Both the position numbers and the translations under genes were made by a program. Below are positions 33,434-41,411 of a stretch of DNA of 63,344 bases, piece by piece. Position 1 is the stretch's first letter, and each line of letters opens with the position of its first letter. The DNA comes from Candidatus Intestinimonas merdavium (GTDB lineage Bacteria; Bacillota; Clostridia; Oscillospirales; Oscillospiraceae): NCBI GenBank assembly GCA_019115785.1, contig DXCX01000075.1:1-63344 (forward strand), written 5' to 3'. The notes beneath the pieces are model-generated. The model worked only from the letters and a program-made list of their open reading frames with translations. It did no database searches and was not told the DNA's origin.

Positions 33434-35524
33434 ATGAGACGGATATTCAACAACGCAATATCGCTGATGGTCGTGGTAATCGTCCTCTTCCTGGTGATTC
33501 CGCTGCCCACCTTTATGCTGGACATCCTGATCGTGGTGAACATCTCCCTCTCCATCATGATCCTGATGATCACCATGAGCATTTCAGAGGCACTGGAATT
33601 TTCCATTTTCCCATCCTTGCTCTTGATTACCACTCTGTTCCGGCTGGGACTGAATGTATCCTCCACCCGGCTCATCCTCTCCAATGGAGGAAACGCCGGT
33701 GTGGTCATCCAGTCTTTCGGACAGCTCATCACCCAGGGGAACATCGTCATCGGTGTGCTGATCTTCCTGATCATCGTGCTGGTACAGTTCATCGTCATCA
33801 CCAAGGGTGCCGAGCGTGTATCCGAGGTGGCGGCCCGATTCACTCTGGACGCTATGCCCGGCAAGCAGATGGCCATTGACGCGGACCTGAGCTCCGGCCT
33901 GATCAATGAGAAAGAGGCCCGCCTGCGCCGCTATAAGATCCAGAAAGAGGCCGACTTCTACGGCGCCATGGACGGCGCCACCAAGATCGTCAAGGGTGAC
34001 GCCGTGATGTCCCTTATCATCACGGTCATCAACTTTGTGGCAGGTCTTATCATCGGCATCGTCCAGGGCGGCGGCGATCTGACCACCGTGCTCAGCGTGT
34101 ACTCCATCGCCACCATCGGCGACGGCCTGGTGTCCCAGCTGCCCGCCCTGATGATCTCCACCGCCACCGGTATGATCGTCACCCGTTCGGTGTCCGACGG
34201 CAGCCTGAACACCGATGTGATCCGCCAGTTCACAGCCCAGCCCAAAGCCATTCTCTCCACCGGTATCATCCTGATCCTGCTGGCCCTTGTCCCCGGCTCT
34301 CCCACCCTGCCGCTGATGGCGGTGGGCGCGGCGCTGTCCGTAGGCGGCTACCTGGGCAACCAGAGGATGCAAAAGGAGGCCGCCGGAGAGGAGCAGGCCG
34401 CGGCGGAGAGCGCGGCGCCGCCCCCCGAGGTCAGCGCGCCCAGCGAGGCGGAGTACTATAAAGACATCAACAACGTCTATTCTCTCCTGACGGTGGAACC
34501 CGTCGAAATGGAGTTCGGATACAGCCTTATCCCGCTGGTGGATGAAAACAGCGGCGGAAAGCTCATCAACCGTATCGTCATCTTCCGCAGGCAGTACGCC
34601 CAGGACATGGGCTTCGTCATTCCCTCCATCCGCCTGCACGATGGCGCCTCTCTGGGCACCAACCAGTATGTCATCCGCATCCGGGGGGAGGAGGTGGCCT
34701 CCGGTGAGATCCTGGTGGACTACTACCTGGCCCTGGAGCCCTCCAGTCCCGCCGGAGAGATCGACGGCATCGAGACGGTGGAGCCGGCCTACGGCATCCC
34801 CTCCCGGTGGATTCTGCCGGAGAACAAGGAGATGGCGGAGATCTACGGCTACACGGTGATCTCGCCCCTGACAGTGATGCTCACCCACCTCTCCGAGACC
34901 ATCAAGAAGCACGCCTATGAGCTGCTCAACCGCAGCGAGACCATGATGCTGGTGGAGAACCTGAAGAAGACCGAGCCGGATCTGGTGGCCGACGCCATTC
35001 CCAACGTGGTGACCTACGCCAACCTGGAGAAGATCCTGCGCAACCTTCTGAAGGAGGGTATCCCCATCAAGGATCTGAGCACCATCCTGGAGACCATCGT
35101 GGACGCCGGCTCCACCACCCGGGATGTGGACCTCATTACCGAACAGGTCCGCGGCGCCCTGAGCCGGACCATCACGAGAAAGTTCTGCGAAAACGGTCAG
35201 CTCCGGGTGGTCACCCTGGACGCCAGCCTGGAGACCAAGATCCTCTCCGCCCTCACCAAAAACGATCACGGCGTCTATCTGGCCCTGAGCCCGGACATCA
35301 TGCAGCAGATCATCGCCCAGCTGGGAGAGCTGCGCAAGAAGTTCAACGAGCTCTCCCAGACGCCCATCGTGCTGACCAGTCAGGTGATTCGGGTCTACGT
35401 CAGCCGGATGATCGCCCAATTCTATCCGGATATCTATGTGCTCTCCTTTAATGAGATCACCAGCAACGTACAGATTCAGGCCATCGGAAACATCACGCTC
35501 CAGCCTCAGGAGCAGCACGTCTGA
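33434..35524 (+). CDS. flhA: FlhA, flagellar export gate protein
   Basis: A 696-residue FlhA. About eight membrane helices fill the first 310 residues. Between them lies the FHIPEP-family loop (AARFTLDAMPGKQMAIDADL, followed by NEKEARLRRYKIQKEADFYG). A Glu/Ala-rich linker precedes the four-subdomain cytoplasmic part (about 345-690), which docks chaperones. FlhA converts the proton gradient into export. In Bacillus flhF and flhG follow it; here the next gene is fliA, 24 bases later. Confidence 0.97.
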   Translation: MRRIFNNAISLMVVVIVLFLVIPLPTFMLDILIVVNISLSIMILMITMSISEALEFSIFPSLLLITTLFRLGLNVSSTRLILSNGGNAGVVIQSFGQLITQGNIVIGVLIFLIIVLVQFIVITKGAERVSEVAARFTLDAMPGKQMAIDADLSSGLINEKEARLRRYKIQKEADFYGAMDGATKIVKGDAVMSLIITVINFVAGLIIGIVQGGGDLTTVLSVYSIATIGDGLVSQLPALMISTATGMIVTRSVSDGSLNTDVIRQFTAQPKAILSTGIILILLALVPGSPTLPLMAVGAALSVGGYLGNQRMQKEAAGEEQAAAESAAPPPEVSAPSEAEYYKDINNVYSLLTVEPVEMEFGYSLIPLVDENSGGKLINRIVIFRRQYAQDMGFVIPSIRLHDGASLGTNQYVIRIRGEEVASGEILVDYYLALEPSSPAGEIDGIETVEPAYGIPSRWILPENKEMAEIYGYTVISPLTVMLTHLSETIKKHAYELLNRSETMMLVENLKKTEPDLVADAIPNVVTYANLEKILRNLLKEGIPIKDLSTILETIVDAGSTTRDVDLITEQVRGALSRTITRKFCENGQLRVVTLDASLETKILSALTKNDHGVYLALSPDIMQQIIAQLGELRKKFNELSQTPIVLTSQVIRVYVSRMIAQFYPDIYVLSFNEITSNVQIQAIGNITLQPQEQHV

Positions 35525-35548
35525 TGGAGGAAAGGAGGCGAGGAAGCC

Positions 35549-36364
35549 ATGTGTACAGAGGGAAACGCCTCCACATCCGCGGCAGAGCAGATGCCGCACG
35601 GGCCGCAGACAGAGCTCGACAGCTTGGACAACGACACCCTGATCCAACGCTATAAGGAGACCGGGGACGATTCCCTGAAATGGACGCTGGTGCTCCGCTT
35701 CCAGGACCAGATCCGCCGGGTGGCCCTTCGGACCTGTGGTCTGTACAGCAGCTTCAGCCAGCTGGACGACGTGGTCCACGAGGGCATCCTGACCCTGCTG
35801 AGCGCGGTGGACCGCTTCGACCCCTCCAAGGGGGTCAAGCTGGAGACCTATGTGGCCAAACGCCTCCGGGGCATGGTCATCGATTTGAGCCGAAAGCAGG
35901 ACTGGCTGCCCCGTCAGCTCCGGCAGACCTCCAATAAGCTCACCAGAACGGTGGACGAGCTCTCCATCGAGCTGGGCCATATGCCGGTGAGCCAGGAGGT
36001 AGCCGACCGCCTGGGGGTGAGCAAGGAGGAATATGAGCGGATGCTGTCCGAGACGGCGGGGGCCAACCTCCTCTCCTTTGAGATGCTGCTGGACAGCTAC
36101 GGCAGCGGAGCGGGGCGCTCGGCCGAGAACTATAATGACCCGCCGGAGGAATACTGTGAGGAGGAGGAGCTGCGCGCCTGCCTGGCCAAGGGAATCGCCA
36201 CCCTGCGGCCCAATGAGCGAATGGTCCTCTCCCTCTATTATGAGAAAGAGCTCACCATGAAAGAGATCGCCCAGGTGATGGGGGTGAGTCCCCCGCGGGT
36301 CTCACAGCTCCACAGCCACGCCATACAACGGCTGCGCGCCTACTTGAAGGACCAGCTGGAGTAA
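35549..36364 (+). CDS. fliA: FliA/SigD, flagellar RNA polymerase sigma factor (sigma-28)
   Basis: A 271-residue sigma-28 of the FliA/WhiG group. Region 2 is seen at LDDVVHEGILTLLSAVDRFD, with FETYVAKRLRG-type RNA-polymerase and -10 contacts (LETYVAKRLRGMVIDLSRK). Region 3 includes LSIELGHMPVSQEVADRLGV. Region 4 carries the helix-turn-helix LTMKEIAQVMGVSPPRVSQL. It directs late flagellar, motility and chemotaxis genes; anti-sigma FlgM is not in the window. AAAGGAGG precedes the ATG. The candidate sigma-28 promoters before cheA and fliD are plausible targets. A 30-residue N-terminal extension is poorly conserved. Confidence 0.96.
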   Translation: MCTEGNASTSAAEQMPHGPQTELDSLDNDTLIQRYKETGDDSLKWTLVLRFQDQIRRVALRTCGLYSSFSQLDDVVHEGILTLLSAVDRFDPSKGVKLETYVAKRLRGMVIDLSRKQDWLPRQLRQTSNKLTRTVDELSIELGHMPVSQEVADRLGVSKEEYERMLSETAGANLLSFEMLLDSYGSGAGRSAENYNDPPEEYCEEEELRACLAKGIATLRPNERMVLSLYYEKELTMKEIAQVMGVSPPRVSQLHSHAIQRLRAYLKDQLE

Positions 36365-36384
36365 CGGGAAAGGAAGGAACGGAT

Positions 36385-37137
36385 ATGACAAGAGGATTTT
36401 ATAATCTGACCTCTGGTATACTCTCCCAGGGGCGCAGGTTGGATGTGGTGGCCAATAACATGACCAACATCACCACCCCGGGCTACAAGACGGAGACCTA
36501 TACGGATATTACCTTTGACGAGGTGCTGCTCAGCCGGGTGGGCAACAAGGACAAGAGCGGAAATACCGTGATCGGGCAGGGCAGCTATATCCTGGCCCCC
36601 AGCCAGCTCTACGTGAATTACCAGCAGGGCTCTCTGGAGGAGACCGGACTGAATCTGGACTTTGCCATCCAGGGGGACGGCTTCTTTGCCATCCAGACCG
36701 ACAATGGCACCGAGTACACCCGGAACGGCAGCTTTTCTCTGGATGGGGAGGGCTATCTGTACCTCCCCGGCCACGGCCGGGTGCTGGGGATGGACGAGCA
36801 GCCCATCCAGCTCATGAGCGATCAGATCCAGGCGGATGGCAATGGACGGATCTTTGACACGAATGGCGGCTACTATGGGCAGGTGGGCGTCTTTACCTTC
36901 CCTGACAACGGACAGCTGACCATCAACGACAGCGGGCTGTTTGGAGCCAACGGTCAGGCGGCCGCGGCGGCAGAGCGCCCCGTTCTCTGGAGAAGTGTGG
37001 AAAACTCCAATGTGGATATGATCCAGGAGATGAGCCGGATGATGAGCGCTCAGCGGGCGCTCCAGAGCGCTTCTCAGGTGCTCAAGCTCTATGATGGAGT
37101 CCTGACCAAGGCCACCACGGAGCTGGGCCGGATGTAA
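36385..37137 (+). CDS. flhO: FlhO/FlgF-type flagellar distal rod protein
   Basis: A 250-residue member of the FlgF/FlgG family. The start, RGFYNLTSGILSQGRRLDVV, is followed by ANNMTNITTPGYKTE, the rod/hook motif. LDFAIQGDGFFAIQTDNG marks the central domain and the C-terminus has the VENSNVDMIQEMSRMMSAQR segment. In Bacillus the matching gene pair is flhO-flhP, also found away from flgB-flgC. It is likely to form the distal rod with the next gene product. AAGGAAGG precedes the ATG; the next gene begins 16 bases after its stop. Confidence 0.93.
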   Translation: MTRGFYNLTSGILSQGRRLDVVANNMTNITTPGYKTETYTDITFDEVLLSRVGNKDKSGNTVIGQGSYILAPSQLYVNYQQGSLEETGLNLDFAIQGDGFFAIQTDNGTEYTRNGSFSLDGEGYLYLPGHGRVLGMDEQPIQLMSDQIQADGNGRIFDTNGGYYGQVGVFTFPDNGQLTINDSGLFGANGQAAAAAERPVLWRSVENSNVDMIQEMSRMMSAQRALQSASQVLKLYDGVLTKATTELGRM

Positions 37138-37153
37138 TAGGGGGTAGGTAAAC

Positions 37154-37882
37154 ATGCTTCAGGCTTTTTACAGCGCGTCAGTCGGCGCCCAACAGCAAAT
37201 GATGGGTATGAACGTGCACGGCAACAACATCGCCAATGTGAACACCTATGGCTACAAGGCGGAAAAGCCTGCCTTCGGCGTCCTGATGAATTCCATGGTG
37301 AACGGGGTGGATGGGGTCCAGCTTCCCAAGGGCAGCGGAGCCGCCGTGATGTCCACCGCCACCGACTTCCGGGAGGCCGAGATCACGCAGACGGGACGGG
37401 ATCAGGACTACGCCATCCTTGGCCCGGGCTTCTTTGCCCTCTATGATCCCTCCACCCAGGAGATCTCCTTCACCCGGGACGGCTCCTTTACCATATCTTC
37501 CTTCCAGGAGGCCGGGGAGGATGGAACGATGGAGACGGTGTGGTATCTGGGCGACGGGGAGGGACGGCAGGTCTTAAATACCACCGGCTACCCCATCGTG
37601 GTCACAGATCCCACCGCGGAGCAGCCGGTGGGGACCTTTCTGATTCAGTATCAGGATGGTCTGCAGCATTTAGACAGCGGGAGATTCCTGAACGGCGACA
37701 AAAATGGCGCAGTGTGGATCGGGACATCTGAGGTGCGCCGGGGGGTCCTGGAGACCTCCAATACCGATTTGGCCACCGAATTGGGGAAGGTCATTGAGCG
37801 GCAGCGGGCGTATGTCTATGCCTTGCGGATGGTTACCACCGCCGACGAGGTGGAGAACACCATCAATGGTCTGACCAACTGA
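37154..37882 (+). CDS. flhP: FlhP/FlgG-type flagellar distal rod protein
   Basis: A 242-residue FlgG-family protein. It has MNVHGNNIANVNTYGYKAEK near the N-terminus, DYAILGPGFFALYDPSTQEI in the centre and LETSNTDLATELGKVIERQR near the C-terminus. With the preceding paralogue it should form the distal rod that passes through the cell wall. Identity between the two is limited, so they are old paralogues, not a recent duplication. A GGGGGTAGG site lies before the ATG. Confidence 0.93.
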   Translation: MLQAFYSASVGAQQQMMGMNVHGNNIANVNTYGYKAEKPAFGVLMNSMVNGVDGVQLPKGSGAAVMSTATDFREAEITQTGRDQDYAILGPGFFALYDPSTQEISFTRDGSFTISSFQEAGEDGTMETVWYLGDGEGRQVLNTTGYPIVVTDPTAEQPVGTFLIQYQDGLQHLDSGRFLNGDKNGAVWIGTSEVRRGVLETSNTDLATELGKVIERQRAYVYALRMVTTADEVENTINGLTN

Positions 37883-37906
37883 GCGAGAAATCATTAGGTA
37901 GGTGGG

Positions 37907-38536
37907 ATGCAGGTGAAAAACTATCAGGAACTGAACATGATGGAGCTGGACACGCTGCGGGAGATCGGCAGCATCGGCACCGGAAACGCTGCCACAGCTC
38001 TCTCCAGCATTCTGGGCTGTACAGTGCGCATCGAGACACCGGAAGTCCGCATTATGGGTTATAACGAGGCTATGGACTGGATCGGCGGACCTGAAGTGGT
38101 GACGGCCGGCGTCCTGGCCCGGGTGGAGGGGGAGATCAGCGGCATCATGCTCTCTGTCCAGCAGCTGGAATTTGTCAATCTGGCCCTGAGCCGCGTGATG
38201 GGCCATCAGGTCAGCCGCTATGATGAACTCAATGAGCTGGACATCTCCGCGCTGCTGGAGGTGGGCAATATCATGATTTCCGCCTTCATCAACGCTCTGG
38301 CCGGACTTACAAACATGGCCATTCGGCTGTCAGTGCCCGCCTTCGCCATTGATATGCAGGGGGCCATCATCGCGGTGCCAATGGCGGAGTTCGGCGGTCA
38401 GTCGGACCATATCATGGCCATTGGCGCCGACCTCATCTGCGACGGGCAGACCGTGCCCTGCCGTATTCTGCTCTCACCGGACATCCGCTCCCTCAATTTC
38501 CTCCTGAAACGTCTGGGGGTATTGGATGAACAATAG
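37907..38536 (+). CDS. cheC: CheC, CheY-P phosphatase
   Basis: A 209-residue CheC. Both active-site helices of the CheC/CheX/FliY family are present: LREIGSIGTGNAATALSSIL (about 16-35) and LLEVGNIMISAFINALAGL (about 118-136), each with the Glu-x-x-x-x-Asn type pair. CheC removes phosphate from CheY-P and is stimulated by CheD, the next gene, with which it overlaps by 11 bases. It is moderately close to the N-terminal part of FliY, also in this operon. Start ATG 37907 follows TAGGTAGGTGG. Confidence 0.95.
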   Translation: MQVKNYQELNMMELDTLREIGSIGTGNAATALSSILGCTVRIETPEVRIMGYNEAMDWIGGPEVVTAGVLARVEGEISGIMLSVQQLEFVNLALSRVMGHQVSRYDELNELDISALLEVGNIMISAFINALAGLTNMAIRLSVPAFAIDMQGAIIAVPMAEFGGQSDHIMAIGADLICDGQTVPCRILLSPDIRSLNFLLKRLGVLDEQ

Positions 38537-39008
38537 ACTGGTAGTGGGCATTGCCGACATGAAGATGCGCCAATATGAGGGAGAACTGATCACCTATGCT
38601 CTGGGGTCCTGCATAGGACTTTGTTTTTATGATCCGATGATTAAGCTGGCGGCACTGCTCCACGTGATGTTGCCTTTGAATATGGAGACTGGCAGAAAGA
38701 ATCCACTCAAGTACGCCGATACCGGCATCCGGGAGACCCTGCGCCAGATGGAGGGCAAGGGCGCCCGGCGGGGCCGCATCGTGGTCAAGATCGCCGGCGG
38801 CGCCAAGATGTTCGATGTGCCCGGCGGAGGGAGCCTGGGCAATATTGGGCAGAGAAACATCGAAAGCGTCCATCTGAATCTGAAAAAAGAGGGGATCCGT
38901 CTTTTAAAAGAGGATGTGGGCGGAACGGCGGCCAGGACGCTCTGGTTTGACGCCGCTACAGGCATTGGTTATATCCGCAGCTATGGCAAGCCGGAGGGTA
39001 TATTATAA
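38526..39008 (+). CDS. cheD: CheD, chemoreceptor glutamine deamidase
   Basis: A 160-residue CheD. The catalytic cysteine is Cys29 in ALGSCIGLCFYDP and the histidine is His46 in ALLHVMLP, with Thr23 as the third member. KIAGGAKMFDVPGGGSLGNI is the family's glycine-rich strand. CheD deamidates receptor glutamines and activates CheC. It overlaps cheC, so the two partners are made together. The end matches the normal family length. Confidence 0.96.
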   Translation: MNNRLVVGIADMKMRQYEGELITYALGSCIGLCFYDPMIKLAALLHVMLPLNMETGRKNPLKYADTGIRETLRQMEGKGARRGRIVVKIAGGAKMFDVPGGGSLGNIGQRNIESVHLNLKKEGIRLLKEDVGGTAARTLWFDAATGIGYIRSYGKPEGIL

Positions 39009-39039
39009 CGACCAACTGAGAAAGCGGGGGATCGAAAGC

Positions 39040-39978
39040 ATGGAGAAAGAAAAGACCGGAATCTTGTTGGAGTCCGGGACCAACGAGATGGAAATTATGG
39101 AGTTCACCATTGAGGGGAACCTCTATGGCATCAACGTGGCTAAGGTCCGGGAGATCATGATGTCGGCGCCAGTCCACGCCATGCCCCACTCCCACCCGGC
39201 GGTGGAGGGCATTTTCAAGCCCCGGGATCTGGTGATCACGGTGGTGGATCTGCCCATGTATCTGGCCCGGCATGAGGTGCCGAAGGGGGAGAAGGACCTC
39301 TTTATCGTCACCAATTTCAATAAGATGTACATCGCCTTCCGGGTCCACACCGTGGTGGGCATCAGCCGCATCTCCTGGAAGGATATTCAGAAGCCGGACA
39401 ACACGGTCTCCGGTGGACCGGACGGCGTGGCCACCGGTATTGCCCAGTGTGGGGACGACCTTGTGACCATTCTGGATTTCGAGCGTATCGTGGCGGAGAT
39501 CGCGCCCGAGACCACCATCCAGATGAGCGAGGTGGATGCGCTGGGAAAGCGCAGCCGCAGCATCCAGCCCATTTGGGTGGCGGAGGACTCCATCCTGCTC
39601 TCCCGGATGATTCAGGAGGCTCTGAATAAGGCGGGCTATACCAACCTGCGGATGTTCCCCAACGGCGCGGAGCTGTGGGAGGCGGTGCAGGAGTGGAAGG
39701 GCGCGGAGGACCAGGCGGAGCATGTGGCCCTCATCATCACGGACCTGGAGATGCCCCAGATGGACGGCCATCGCCTGACCAAGCTGCTCAAGTCCACCGA
39801 TGAATTGAAGGACATCCCTGTGATCATCTTCTCCTCCCTGATTACCGAGGAGATGTATATCAAGGGCAAACAGCTGGGGGCGGACGAGCAGCTGAGCAAG
39901 CCGGAGATCGGCCACCTGATCGGCGTCATTGATCACCTGCTGGCGAGGAGTGGCGCTGGAAGGGGGAAACGGAAATGA
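39040..39978 (+). CDS. cheV: CheV, CheW-receiver chemotaxis adaptor
   Basis: A 312-residue protein with a CheW domain (about 12-165) and a receiver domain (about 180-308). The receiver has the phosphoacceptor in LIITDLEMPQMDG, the Ser/Thr in IFSSLI and the Lys in LSKPE. CheV couples receptors to CheA and its phosphorylation aids adaptation. The CheW part shows FTIEGNLYGINVAKVREIM. The ATG at 39040 follows AAAGCGGGGGATCG; the frame is open upstream through the cheD end with no site. Its stop overlaps the EAL-HDOD gene by 4 bases. Confidence 0.94.
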   Translation: MEKEKTGILLESGTNEMEIMEFTIEGNLYGINVAKVREIMMSAPVHAMPHSHPAVEGIFKPRDLVITVVDLPMYLARHEVPKGEKDLFIVTNFNKMYIAFRVHTVVGISRISWKDIQKPDNTVSGGPDGVATGIAQCGDDLVTILDFERIVAEIAPETTIQMSEVDALGKRSRSIQPIWVAEDSILLSRMIQEALNKAGYTNLRMFPNGAELWEAVQEWKGAEDQAEHVALIITDLEMPQMDGHRLTKLLKSTDELKDIPVIIFSSLITEEMYIKGKQLGADEQLSKPEIGHLIGVIDHLLARSGAGRGKRK

Positions 39979-41321
39979 GCAGCAAATATATCGTGCGTCA
40001 GCCCATCAAGGACCGAGAGAGCAAGATCATCGGCTATGAGATCCAATACCACGGTGAGAATCAGGCCTTTGGCGGAGACAAAGCCGCCCCCGCCAACGAT
40101 TTCGCGGCGGCCGATACGATTTACAATTTCCTTACCCAGAATACCGATAAGCTGCTGCGCGGCTCTCTGAACTTCATGACCTTCACCGTCACGCTCCTGA
40201 TGAAGAAGACGCCCCGGCTCTTTGACAAGAATGAGTTGGTCATCCAGATCGACGACAGCGTCCTCATCCACCCGCTGGCTATGCACATGGTGCAGCAGTA
40301 TGTGAAGGATGGTTACCAGGTGGCGGTGAACGAATTTCAATTCGCCCCCCGGTATCTGGCACTGCTGGACACCATCAACTACATCAAGCTCAATATCCAG
40401 ACCACCCCTATGCTCACGCTGAAGAATATTGTAGACATCGCCCACAGCATGAATAAAAAGTGTATCGCCGTCGGTATTGATCAGGAGGATCTCTACCAGA
40501 AGGCGCTGAGCCTGGGTGTGGACGCCATGGAGGGCACCTGTGTGGCGGAGAAGCTCACCACGAAGGCCCACAGCAGCGGCTACCTCCAGAGCAACTTCTT
40601 CCGTCTGCTCATGGCCATCACCAAGGATGAGCCCGATGTGGAGGAGATCGAGCAGATCATCTCTGTGGACGCCACCCTGACCTACGGCATTTTGAAGGTG
40701 GTCAACTCCTGCTATTTTGCCCTGCGCCATCGGGTGACCACGGTGCGACAGGCCATCACCATCATGGGACTGGGTGAGCTGCGGCAGTGGGCTTATCTGC
40801 TCAGCGCCAGCAACGCTGAAAATCAGATCGAAGAGGGGGCGGAAGAGTTCCTGCGCCTCTCCTTTATGCGGGCCAGCTTCTGTAGCAATCTGATGAACTA
40901 TGCCAAAAATATGCCCATCTCTAAGCCGGATGCCTACCTGATGGGTATGTTCTCCACCCTCAACTACCTCATTGACGCGCCGCTGGAGGAGATCCTCGCA
41001 CAGATCCCCGTCCATCAGGAGGTCAAGGACGCTCTGCTCAAGCATACGGGCCGCTGCGGCATGCTCTTTGATCTGGCCCTGAGCTACGAGCGGGCGGATT
41101 GGGGGAAAATCGACGAGCTGGCAGAGGGCCTGGGGATTCCCACCAATCTGCTCACCAGTCTGTACTTCAACTGCATGGAAGAGGTGGACCAGGTGTGGCA
41201 GGACATTACCAACCCCAGTCCGGGCCAGCTCCAGTCCAATGACAAGCCTCAAACCCAGGAAACCTCCCAGCCAACAGAAAGCGCTCAGCCGGAAGAAACC
41301 TCTCAGCCGGGACAGGCGTAA
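39975..41321 (+). CDS. EAL-HDOD signalling protein (degenerate EAL, YuxH-like)
   Basis: A 448-residue protein with an N-terminal EAL-like domain (about 1-190) and a C-terminal HDOD domain (about 195-395). The EAL part begins YIVRQPIKDRESKIIGYEIQ; EIQ stands where EAL should be and the catalytic acids are missing, so it should not cleave c-di-GMP. The HDOD part contains the family start of a helical bundle (ILKVVNSCYFALRHRVTTVR, then AITIMGLGELRQW). Such YuxH proteins are known as regulators but without one agreed function. The ATG overlaps the cheV stop. The C-terminal 45 residues are Gln/Thr/Ser/Pro-rich. It is the last gene of the operon, followed directly by a terminator. Confidence 0.88.
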   Translation: MSSKYIVRQPIKDRESKIIGYEIQYHGENQAFGGDKAAPANDFAAADTIYNFLTQNTDKLLRGSLNFMTFTVTLLMKKTPRLFDKNELVIQIDDSVLIHPLAMHMVQQYVKDGYQVAVNEFQFAPRYLALLDTINYIKLNIQTTPMLTLKNIVDIAHSMNKKCIAVGIDQEDLYQKALSLGVDAMEGTCVAEKLTTKAHSSGYLQSNFFRLLMAITKDEPDVEEIEQIISVDATLTYGILKVVNSCYFALRHRVTTVRQAITIMGLGELRQWAYLLSASNAENQIEEGAEEFLRLSFMRASFCSNLMNYAKNMPISKPDAYLMGMFSTLNYLIDAPLEEILAQIPVHQEVKDALLKHTGRCGMLFDLALSYERADWGKIDELAEGLGIPTNLLTSLYFNCMEEVDQVWQDITNPSPGQLQSNDKPQTQETSQPTESAQPEETSQPGQA

Positions 41322-41327
41322 AAGGAG

Positions 41328-41367
41328 TGCAGGGCGGGTGGCGTCACAGCCAGCCGCCCTGCATTTT
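41328..41367 (+). terminator. Intrinsic terminator ending the 26-kb flagellar operon
   Basis: TGCAGGGCGG (41328-41337) pairs with 41354-41363. The stem continues with TGGC/GCCA after one mismatch, and TTTT follows (41364-41367). It begins 7 bases after the EAL-HDOD stop. The T run is short but the stem is strong. Confidence 0.82.
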
Positions 41368-41411
41368 GTGTTATATAGCTGGATGATCTAAACAGATCAG
41401 GAGGAAAATAG

